From positions 1 through 28,753 of IMG/VR virus record IMGVR_UViG_3300032287_000961: a stretch of DNA of 28,753 nucleotides; one strand, written 5' to 3'. The notes below the pieces were generated by a model. It searched no databases. It was given only the letters and a program-made list of their open reading frames with translations, and was not told the DNA's origin. Position 1 is the stretch's first letter; each line of letters begins with the position of its first letter. The translations under genes were made by a program, and so were the position numbers. The DNA is from a virus. Shown one piece after another: positions 23,397 to 28,753 of this stretch.

Positions 23397-23802
23397 AGAA
23401 GTATACAATCCAGAAGCACAAGTAATACTAAACAATAATCCATATGGTTTAAATAGTAGTGCTTATGTATCAAGTGCTGATAGTATCTCTAAAAAGTTAC
23501 GCTATCAAGAGAATCAAATCAATGTACTTAATGGTCATATGTCATACATTCGAGAGTTTCTTGAAGAGAAACTTACTGAAGGTAATGGTGCTACTCATGA
23601 AGAACTATGTGAGTTGGCTAAAGAAATAGACGTAGAAATTAATAAGTCCGTTAATCTTAGAGTTGATATGCAGTTTGAAATTGATGTAGACATTCCTGTC
23701 TGGGAAGATGGTCGTAACTGGGCAGAAAACAATCTAGAGTTTGATTTATCTAGTGATGGTAGTATTACCTATGCTAGTATACAAGATGTAGAAGAGATGT
23801 AG
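23389..23802 (+). CDS. Hypothetical acidic protein (137 aa)
   Basis: A protein starting MSEEVYNPEAQVILNNNPYG at 23389, with AAAAGGAAAA as a good ribosome binding site; an upstream in-frame start at 23302 lacks one. It has a helical central section (KKLRYQENQINVLNGHMS) and later NWAENNLEFDLSSDGS. It is Asp/Glu-rich throughout. No family was recognised. Confidence 0.65.
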   Translation: MSEEVYNPEAQVILNNNPYGLNSSAYVSSADSISKKLRYQENQINVLNGHMSYIREFLEEKLTEGNGATHEELCELAKEIDVEINKSVNLRVDMQFEIDVDIPVWEDGRNWAENNLEFDLSSDGSITYASIQDVEEM

Positions 23803-23803
23803 T

Positions 23804-23989
23804 ATGGGATATGTAAGTAAGTATGGTAACTGGGGTGCTGAAGATGTTCTTGTATTTGATGATGCAGAACTTAGTACTGCACAATGGGAAATCCTTGACA
23901 TGTTACCTGACTCAGAGAAATTAAATTATGTTCAAGCAATTATAGATGGCTTGGATCTTAGCGAATGGGAAGAAGGATGGGATGCCTAA
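23804..23989 (+). CDS. Hypothetical acidic protein (61 aa)
   Basis: A protein starting MGYVSKYGNWGAEDVLVFDD and ending LSEWEEGWDA. Very acidic with five Trp, possibly a small nucleic-acid-mimic-like peptide, although composition alone cannot show that. The ATG follows the previous stop by one base. Its 3' end carries the ribosome binding site and start of the next gene. Confidence 0.6.
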   Translation: MGYVSKYGNWGAEDVLVFDDAELSTAQWEILDMLPDSEKLNYVQAIIDGLDLSEWEEGWDA

Positions 23990-24629
23990 CTGGGTAAGTA
24001 ATACATTAAGAGTTATTGCAGAGAATGAAGAAGAGTATAATGATATAGTTAATACTCTTGCCACTCCTATTATATCTAAGAATCATGAAGGCAAATTCGT
24101 TGATGAGCCTACAGAATTCTCGTTTCAAAATATATTATTTGTATCTCGTGATAAGTATGAAGAATACTTTACTACTCATGGATACAGTCCTGAGAAAGGC
24201 AAGACAGGTGATACACATTACAATTGGTACAATTGGAATGTAATGTATTGGGGTTGCAAGTGGGATGCAGCAGATGTTGAAGTTGAGAAAGACCCTAGAG
24301 ACTTTAGTGTTATCTATCGTTTCAATACTCCTTGGTCTCCACCTACTCATGTAATGGTTGCATTATCGGAACAGTTTCCTAATGCAATAGTTAATTTAGA
24401 GTATGAAGAAGAACAAGGCTGGGGTGGAGAGATGTGTTTCCAGCATGGTTCATGCGTTCAAGACGATAGATATGATATACCTAATTCACATCAAGAACAT
24501 TTAGACCGTGGTCAAGAATGTGTTTGTGAATGGGCAACAAGTAGTGATGGTTCAGGATACTATGATGATTGTCCCGCACCCGTGTCCGTTACCGCAGGTG
24601 CGGACCAACAACAGAAGGAAAAAGTATGA
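23982..24629 (+). CDS. DUF1281/Api92-like protein with ferredoxin-like fold
   Basis: From the ATG at 23982 (AAGGATGGG upstream) this is 215 aa. It opens MPNWVSNTLRVIAENEEEY, and includes NWYNWNVMYWGCKWDAADVE, then FNTPWSPPTHVMVALSEQFP and an EEEQGWGGEM segment. The MPNWV start, the W-G-x-KWD motif and the W-S-P-P motif are characteristic of the DUF1281/Api92 (YubB ferredoxin-like) family of plasmids and phages. Its function is not established. An extra Cys-containing C-terminal tail (about residues 150-215) goes beyond the usual core. The stop overlaps the next ATG (ATGA). Confidence 0.8.
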   Translation: MPNWVSNTLRVIAENEEEYNDIVNTLATPIISKNHEGKFVDEPTEFSFQNILFVSRDKYEEYFTTHGYSPEKGKTGDTHYNWYNWNVMYWGCKWDAADVEVEKDPRDFSVIYRFNTPWSPPTHVMVALSEQFPNAIVNLEYEEEQGWGGEMCFQHGSCVQDDRYDIPNSHQEHLDRGQECVCEWATSSDGSGYYDDCPAPVSVTAGADQQQKEKV

Positions 24630-25600
24630 CAACTACATTCGCTGGTAGAGTACCAGCATTTAGGCAAATCGGTACAGTCTTTACTGAAGACTTGAACACA
24701 CGGCAGATGCTACGTGAAGCCAAGTTAGATATGTGGGACGTTGAAAAAATTAAGTTAGATAATATAGTTAATGGTTATTCTGTTAAGGATAACCTTTGGG
24801 CTACAGTTCGTAATGATACTAACCATGTGTTAGGTGTAGTGCGTGATCGTTATGAAGTCATGCAGAATGAAGATGCATTTGCTTTTGCTGATGGCATCTT
24901 AGATGGTGGTGGTACATGGGATACTGCTGGTTCATTCAATGATGGTACCAAAGTATTTGGTAGCATGCTAATTGATAAGGCTAGTATTGCTATTGATCCT
25001 AATGGATTGAATGATAAGGTTAATACGTTTCTATTGGTATCTACTAGTCATGATGGTTCTATCCCATTGCAAGCAAGCATCACACCTATCCGTGTTATAT
25101 GTCAGAACACTTTGAACCTAGCCTTGCAGAAGGCTGGTCGTTCTGCTACTCCACAAACGTTTAAGGTTCGACATACTGTTACTGCTCAAGCAAGGGCTGA
25201 TGTAGCGCGTGAAGCGCTAGGTCTAACCTTCAAGTATGCTGATGAGTTTAGTCAGATGGCTAACAAGATGTATCAAACTGAGATTACTGATAACCAATTC
25301 GATCAGATGATTAAGAACTTATATCCTAAACCTGATGCACCAGTTGAAGGTAAAGGATCGGGTGCATTTACTCGTTGGGATAATACATATAATCTTTTGT
25401 GGGAATTGCGTGATGCTCCAACTAACCGTGACATTAAGAACACGGCATGGGGTGCATTGAATACTTTAACGGAGCGACTAGATTGGTTCCGTCAAGGTGA
25501 AGATTCAGATCAAAAGGCTTTGGCTGCGTCAGGGTTCTCTGCTAATGTTAATGCTGAGAAGCAACGCATTCTATCTACCGTGTTAGCGGTGTCTAGTTAA
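24626..25600 (+). CDS. DUF932 domain protein (phage/plasmid-like TIGR03299)
   Basis: A 324-aa protein with typical DUF932 features: LGVVRDRYEVMQNEDAFAFA near residues 70-90, KVFGSMLIDKASI, then STSHDGSIPLQASITPIRVI followed by CQNTLNLAL, and a helical C-terminal half. The family is widespread in phages and plasmids; its function is poorly defined. The length fits. The ATG at 24626 overlaps the Api92-like stop and has AGAAGGAAAAA upstream; an in-frame extension to 24569 overlaps the previous gene and lacks support. The DUF1281-DUF932 pair suggests a joint DNA-metabolism or defence-related role (inference). Confidence 0.85.
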   Translation: MTTTFAGRVPAFRQIGTVFTEDLNTRQMLREAKLDMWDVEKIKLDNIVNGYSVKDNLWATVRNDTNHVLGVVRDRYEVMQNEDAFAFADGILDGGGTWDTAGSFNDGTKVFGSMLIDKASIAIDPNGLNDKVNTFLLVSTSHDGSIPLQASITPIRVICQNTLNLALQKAGRSATPQTFKVRHTVTAQARADVAREALGLTFKYADEFSQMANKMYQTEITDNQFDQMIKNLYPKPDAPVEGKGSGAFTRWDNTYNLLWELRDAPTNRDIKNTAWGALNTLTERLDWFRQGEDSDQKALAASGFSANVNAEKQRILSTVLAVSS

Positions 25601-25824
25601 TGTCAGATGATTTTTATACTGAATATTATAAACAACTGGTAGGTGCAACAATCTTGCACTATCGTGGGATGCAACAAGAAGAACATGATCTTGCACCATT
25701 CCCTGTATTCCTAGTTAAGTTTGCTGATGGATCTGTTGGTAACATTGCTGCATCTATGGATGAAGAAGGTAATGGCGGTGGATTTATTTTCATTGAACAA
25801 GTAAGCGTGTCGCCCACTACATAG
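25600..25824 (+). CDS. Hypothetical protein (74 aa)
   Basis: A protein starting MSDDFYTEYYKQLVGATILH. The middle (PFPVFLVKFADGSVGNIAAS) is beta-rich, and the end is acidic then FIEQVSVSPTT. It is coupled to the DUF932 gene by TAATG. The stop codon lies inside the first hairpin of the structured block that follows. No family was recognised. Confidence 0.65.
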   Translation: MSDDFYTEYYKQLVGATILHYRGMQQEEHDLAPFPVFLVKFADGSVGNIAASMDEEGNGGGFIFIEQVSVSPTT

Positions 25825-25984
25825 TGGTGCGATATGGTAGGTTTCTGATCCTACCAAAGCGGTAAGGTTTCTTGCATTACCTTACTGCACCTCTATAGCA
25901 TGGCAGTTTTTCACGGGTATGTTTAACTGCTATGCTATACTAGGGGGCAGGGGTTTGTTTATTCCTTTCGTGGCTCCTGCCCTC
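25811..25984 (+). ncRNA. Block of five hairpins, candidate structured RNA or control region
   Basis: Five adjacent hairpins occupy the gap before the nuclease gene: CCACT/AGTGG with an outer CGC/GCG (25811-25830, over the stop codon); TGGTAGG/CCTACCA (25835-25856); a 10-bp stem with one G-U (25859-25888); a 15-bp stem with one G-U and a 16-nt loop (25894-25939); and GGGGGCAGG/CCTGCCCTC (25943-25984). GGTGC (25826) can also pair with GCACC (25887-25891), and ATGGTAG with CTACCAT near the end. None has a proper T-run. It may be a regulatory RNA, a leader or an operator array. Confidence 0.5.
25934..25941 (+). promoter_or_regulatory. Extended -10 promoter TGCTATACT
   Basis: TGCTATACT (25933-25941) matches the extended -10 consensus with five of six -10 positions. 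No good -35 is present, as is usual for extended -10 promoters. It overlaps the right arm of the 15-bp inverted repeat, which could act as an operator. Transcription would begin near the GGGGGCAGG arm and read into the nuclease gene. Confidence 0.5.
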
Positions 25985-26006
25985 TACCATTTTAGAAAGG
26001 TTACTA

Positions 26007-26213
26007 ATGATTATAATCGGTGAAGATGATGTTCTACCTGAACACATTTCATATTCAGCACTTAATGATTACATTGCGTGTGGTTGGATGTACTATTTGA
26101 ATAGGATAAAGAATGCCAAAGAAATCCCTGCCTGGTGGCTCTATGGTGGAGTCGCAGTCCACGAAGCAACTGAAGCCTACGACAAAAAAGGTTACGTCCA
26201 AGCGGACAAGTAA
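26007..26213 (+). CDS. RecB/Cas4-like nuclease, N-terminal part (frameshifted)
   Basis: A 68-aa frame starting MIIIGEDDVLPEHISYSALN with AGAAAGG upstream. It contains the N-terminal signature of the Cas4/RecB-type PD-(D/E)XK nucleases: SYSALNDYIACGWMYYL with Cys25 (first Fe-S ligand in Cas4-like proteins), then PAWWLYGGVAVHEATEAYD with His52. It stops at 26213, but the rest of the enzyme continues one base out of phase in the frame ending at 26853. A six-A run at 26184-26189 lies between the last conserved residue and the stop. The gene is either broken, read by +1 frameshifting, or affected by a sequence error. Confidence 0.75.
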   Translation: MIIIGEDDVLPEHISYSALNDYIACGWMYYLNRIKNAKEIPAWWLYGGVAVHEATEAYDKKGYVQADK

Positions 26214-26853
26214 AGCAGCAAAAGAGTCCGTTAAAGATCAAGCGTACTATGATGCTGTAACATATTGGGACCAAGTTAAAGAGTCAGTACTCTCTGATAC
26301 TATTACATCACGCGGGTCCGCCGTTCCACCTCGGTCAGCGAACCCTCGTTCACCTGAAGGTAAAGAGTGGTGGGACAAGAATGGTATTGAGATGGTTGCT
26401 AACTGGATTCGTTTCCGTGAGTATGGCAACTGGAAGGTAGCCATGATCAATGGTATACCTGCAGTTGAAATAGTATTAGAAGTTCCAGTAGGCAATACGT
26501 TTATCAAGATGGCTATTGACCGCGTTATGGTTGATGGTGATGGTAACTATTGTATCGTTGACCTTAAGACAGGACGTAGAGTTCCTGAATCCACTCTACA
26601 ATTAGGCTTCTACAGATACGGTCTGAAGAAGGTATACGGTATTGACGTTAATATCGGATACTACTGGATGGCAAGGCAAGCAACTATGACTGATGTTGTA
26701 GACTTGACTGGTTATACAGAAGAAAAAATAGAATATCTAGTAACCGCCTTTGACAATGCTCGAAAGGCTCACTCGTATCTTCCTAATACGAGCAATTGTA
26801 AGATGTGTGGTTACACAATGCATTGTATATGGTACAAAGGAGAAAAGAAATAG
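26113..26853 (+). CDS. RecB/Cas4-like nuclease, C-terminal part (frameshifted)
   Basis: This frame (up to 246 aa) carries the catalytic core. AVEIVLEVPVG with E119 and IDRV with D136 are followed by CIVDLKTG with D150 and K152, then QLGFYRYGL. Near the end NCKMCGYTMHC supplies three cysteines (229, 232, 238). With Cys25 of the upstream frame they make the four-cysteine Fe-S set of Cas4-like nucleases. An ATG at 26113 has AGGATAAAG upstream and could start this frame alone. However, the first 35 residues (Lys/Ser/Thr-rich) look like an out-of-phase reading of the N-terminal part and the conserved sequence begins only at about KDQAYYDAV. The enzyme probably trims or degrades DNA during replication or recombination. 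Confidence 0.75.
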   Translation: MPKKSLPGGSMVESQSTKQLKPTTKKVTSKRTSKAAKESVKDQAYYDAVTYWDQVKESVLSDTITSRGSAVPPRSANPRSPEGKEWWDKNGIEMVANWIRFREYGNWKVAMINGIPAVEIVLEVPVGNTFIKMAIDRVMVDGDGNYCIVDLKTGRRVPESTLQLGFYRYGLKKVYGIDVNIGYYWMARQATMTDVVDLTGYTEEKIEYLVTAFDNARKAHSYLPNTSNCKMCGYTMHCIWYKGEKK

Positions 26854-27296
26854 TGAGTAGTGAATCTAATTTTTCATTTACAACTAAGATCAATGGGCAA
26901 GATCTGTTCACCGTACGCGGTGATGATTATGATATGTTCCTAAAAAACGTAGCATTAGCAGGTTCTGTTCCAGCAATATCTCATCTAATCAATTTACTTG
27001 ATGGGTCTGCACCTATTACTGAGCAAGCGATTAATACTATCCAATCAGTATTTCCTGGCTCAACTGTAATTACTCCAGCACCAGTTGCTGCGACTGCTAA
27101 CAATGTAGTTGCACCAAGTCTTGGTGGTGGTAAAACTTGTGCTCATGGTCGTATGACTGCGAAGCAAGGTACTGGTAATGACGGTAAGACGTGGCGTGGA
27201 TACATGTGTCCAGCGCCACAGGGTGCGACAGATAAATGTAAGAATGCTTACATCTATCCGAACATGCCTGAATGGCATACATTCGTAGTAGGTTAA
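26853..27296 (+). CDS. Zinc-ribbon-like hypothetical protein before helicase
   Basis: A 147-aa protein starting at GTG 26853, which overlaps the nuclease TAG; AAAGGAGAAAAG is a strong ribosome binding site. The N-terminal half (FSFTTKINGQDLFTVRGDDY) appears alpha/beta, a Pro/Ala/Val linker follows, and the C-terminal third holds C-x-HG...W-GYMCPAP...DKCKNAY, a probable single zinc site. Similar C-terminal modules occur in actinophage replication-region proteins, as far as I recall. Its place between nuclease and helicase suggests a role in ssDNA handling, but this is inference. Confidence 0.65.
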   Translation: MSSESNFSFTTKINGQDLFTVRGDDYDMFLKNVALAGSVPAISHLINLLDGSAPITEQAINTIQSVFPGSTVITPAPVAATANNVVAPSLGGGKTCAHGRMTAKQGTGNDGKTWRGYMCPAPQGATDKCKNAYIYPNMPEWHTFVVG

Positions 27297-27297
27297 A

Positions 27298-28089
27298 TTG
27301 AAAACATTACAGCGTACTGCTGTAAGACCTGAAGCGGGTGGCGAACCATTGCCACCTGCTTTTAAGGTTTTCCAGAATAACAATATTATTTTCCGAAGAG
27401 GAGAAGTTAATCTAATTGCTGCAGCGCCAGGTGCAGGTAAGTCTTCACTTGCGTTAGCAATTGCTGTTAGATTAAATGTTCCTACTTTATATATCTCTGC
27501 AGATACTAATGCGCATACTATGGCTATGCGTGTTGGTGCTATGGTTGGTGGATTTACACAGTCACAAGCAGAGTATATGATGCAAGCACAGCCCGAACAG
27601 TTCGGTGAGATCCTTGCATCTAATAGCCATTTGTTTTGGTCATTTGATTCAACACCTACATTAAAAGATTTGGATGATGAAGTCGCTGCGTTCGAAACGC
27701 AATGGGGTACTAGTCCAACTCTTATTATTGTAGATAATCTTATGGACATTGCAATGGATGGGCATGAAGAGTTTGCTGGTATGCGTGCAGTTATGAAAGA
27801 ATTAAAGTATCTTGCACGTGATACTAATGCAGCGCTCTTGGTATTACATCATACAAAAGAATCGTTTGCTGGTAATCCTTGCCAACCTAGGTCTGCTATT
27901 CAAGGTATGGTTAATCAGTTACCTGCAATGATTTGTACTGTAGCACAGGAACAAATAGGTGATGATAATTATCTATGTGTTGCTCCTGTAAAGAATCGTT
28001 ATGGTAAGGCTGACCCATCAGGTCAGACTTATATGCGATTGCTATTTCATCCAGAGTCTATGCAGATTATAGATGTTCCGACACGATAA
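27298..28089 (+). CDS. DnaB-like RecA-fold replicative helicase ATPase
   Basis: A 263-aa RecA-fold ATPase starting at TTG 27298, one base after the previous stop. Walker A is AAPGAGKSSLA (about 42-52). YISADTNAHTMAMRVGAM corresponds to the helicase segment after it. Walker B is LIIVDNL with D146. A sensor segment LLVLHHTKE follows, and VKNRYGKADPSGQTYMRL corresponds to the DnaB K-x-RNG motif. It has only the C-terminal motor domain and lacks the DnaB N-terminal domain, as in other short phage helicases. A TTG start is supported because no other in-frame start precedes Walker A. RadA/KaiC-type ATPases are the alternative. Confidence 0.85.
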   Translation: MKTLQRTAVRPEAGGEPLPPAFKVFQNNNIIFRRGEVNLIAAAPGAGKSSLALAIAVRLNVPTLYISADTNAHTMAMRVGAMVGGFTQSQAEYMMQAQPEQFGEILASNSHLFWSFDSTPTLKDLDDEVAAFETQWGTSPTLIIVDNLMDIAMDGHEEFAGMRAVMKELKYLARDTNAALLVLHHTKESFAGNPCQPRSAIQGMVNQLPAMICTVAQEQIGDDNYLCVAPVKNRYGKADPSGQTYMRLLFHPESMQIIDVPTR

Positions 28090-28098
28090 GGAAAAGAA

Positions 28099-28410
28099 AT
28101 GGATTTGAAATATCCTGAGTTTAATAATACTCCATGCCAAGAAATGGGCGTGGAACTTTTTTATACTGTACCAGTTAAGGGCAAGAAGTTAGTAAAGAAT
28201 CGTAAGACTGATCGTATATACTATGATTACATTAATAAGAAGTCTGCTCTTGATGCATGCAAACGTTGTCATATGATTGATGAATGTTTAACGTGGGCAT
28301 TGCATAAAGAACAGTATGGTATCTGGGGTGGTGTTGATGAACGTGATCGCCGTGAACTCAGAAAGAAACTAGGGATAAGAATCAATGAGCCACACACTAG
28401 GGACAAGTAA
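28099..28410 (+). CDS. whiB: WhiB-family transcriptional regulator
   Basis: A 103-aa protein with the WhiB layout: Cys13, then Cys54, Cys57 and Cys63 (ACKRCHMIDEC) to bind a [4Fe-4S] cluster, the GIWGG turn at 74-78, and a basic C-terminal helix (ERDRRELRKKLGIR) for DNA or sigma-factor contact. WhiB proteins occur only in Actinobacteria and their phages, which sets the host. Phage WhiB copies are known to modify host regulation, for example by antagonising host WhiB2 in mycobacteriophage TM4. The start has AAGGAAAAGAA just upstream of the ATG. Confidence 0.93.
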   Translation: MDLKYPEFNNTPCQEMGVELFYTVPVKGKKLVKNRKTDRIYYDYINKKSALDACKRCHMIDECLTWALHKEQYGIWGGVDERDRRELRKKLGIRINEPHTRDK

Positions 28411-28744
28411 GTTTGGTTGGTGTACAACAGGACATCATGATAAATGTCGCGTGTCTTTCTTCTCGTCTTTCGACCAGAAAGAACACGCTTGTAAATGCGA
28501 TTGTCATAAGGAGAATGAAATGAAATATAAAATTAGTTTTACAGAAGAAACAAGATATGAAACAATTGTCGAAGCAGATAGTTTAGATCATGCTAGAGAA
28601 GCATTCGATAACTATTCTGATACTGATGAATGGATTATGCGTGATAGTGCTATCACTTGGTTTGAAGTAGAAGAAGTAGATGATCGTGCTGCTTTAGCAG
28701 CCGATATAGATGATATGTTATACACTAGAATGAAGGAAGAATGA
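28385..28744 (+). CDS. Small protein with Zn-binding N-terminus and possible internal start
   Basis: A 119-aa frame starting MSHTLGTSKFGWCTTGHHDK and overlapping whiB by 26 nt. The first 45 residues contain C13, H17, H18, C21 and HACKCDCH, a likely zinc site. After that comes a second module, MKYKISFTEETRYETIVEAD, with a helix (SLDHAREAFDNY) and an acidic end. A near-perfect AAGGAG lies before Met46 (28520) in the same frame, so a second 74-aa protein might also be made. Either a fused two-module protein or two products from one gene. Confidence 0.65.
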   Translation: MSHTLGTSKFGWCTTGHHDKCRVSFFSSFDQKEHACKCDCHKENEMKYKISFTEETRYETIVEADSLDHAREAFDNYSDTDEWIMRDSAITWFEVEEVDDRAALAADIDDMLYTRMKEE

Positions 28745-28753
28745 AGATCGGAA
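28741..28753 (+). CDS. Start of next gene (truncated by window)
   Basis: ATGAAGATCGG overlaps the previous stop as ATGA, with AAGGAAGA just upstream. Only four codons are visible, so nothing can be said about the product. Confidence 0.5.

Noticed and set aside
27060-27749. 229-aa minus-strand frame
   Set aside because: It lies antisense to the zinc-ribbon and helicase genes, has Ser/Ile/Val-rich composition of a shadow, and no ribosome binding site; the plus-strand genes carry clear motifs.

Overview
The window is a piece of a tailed-phage genome with moderately low GC. It is compact, with genes that touch or overlap and almost no non-coding sequence inside the operons. The host is most likely a low-GC actinobacterium. 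The evidence is a WhiB-family regulator (28099-28410), a small DUF4192-like protein with the actinobacterial C-terminal signature (21877-22317), and several small Cys-rich proteins of the kind seen in actinophages. A freshwater planktonic actinobacterium would fit the base composition, but that is inference. Nothing seen suggests lysogeny: there is no integrase, immunity repressor or att site.

There are two divergent arms separated by a 470-nt AT-rich intergenic region (19065-19534).

Left arm, minus strand, read from 19064 to 1: virion morphogenesis. The order is large terminase with an N-terminal helix-turn-helix, portal, a proteasome/HslV-like Ntn-hydrolase (candidate prohead protease), a small Pro/Gly-rich protein, a 1740-aa virion protein, two helical virion proteins (391 and 282 aa), an acidic coiled-coil scaffold, an N4-gp56-like major capsid protein, three small head/tail or fibre-associated genes, a collagen-like fibre, small basic and unknown proteins, a DUF6321 protein, and a second very large virion protein (at least 826 aa) that runs off the left edge. 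No tape measure, sheath or tail-tube gene was recognised. Two giant proteins plus helical companions suggest internal/ejection proteins and a short-tailed phage (inference). Many junctions are TAATG or TAGTG stop/start overlaps, so the operon is translationally coupled.

Right arm, plus strand, from 19535 to the right edge: early/middle genes. It opens with three short transcription units (19535-20125, 20258-20590, 20656-21078), each closed by a strong intrinsic terminator. Next come a structured leader and a candidate promoter (21257-21286), then a run of small hypothetical genes, a DUF1281/Api92-like gene and a DUF932 gene. A roughly 170-nt block of five consecutive hairpins with an embedded extended -10 promoter (25811-25984) precedes the replication/recombination genes. 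Those are a RecB/Cas4-like nuclease split by a frameshift, a zinc-ribbon protein, a DnaB-like helicase ATPase, WhiB and further small proteins, with the next gene starting at the right edge.

The points most worth following are the split Cas4-like nuclease (its four Fe-S cysteines are divided between two frames), the intact proteasome-type catalytic triad beside the portal gene, the multi-hairpin element before the nuclease, the nested stem-loop in the divergent region, and the shared N-terminal motif of the two giant virion proteins.
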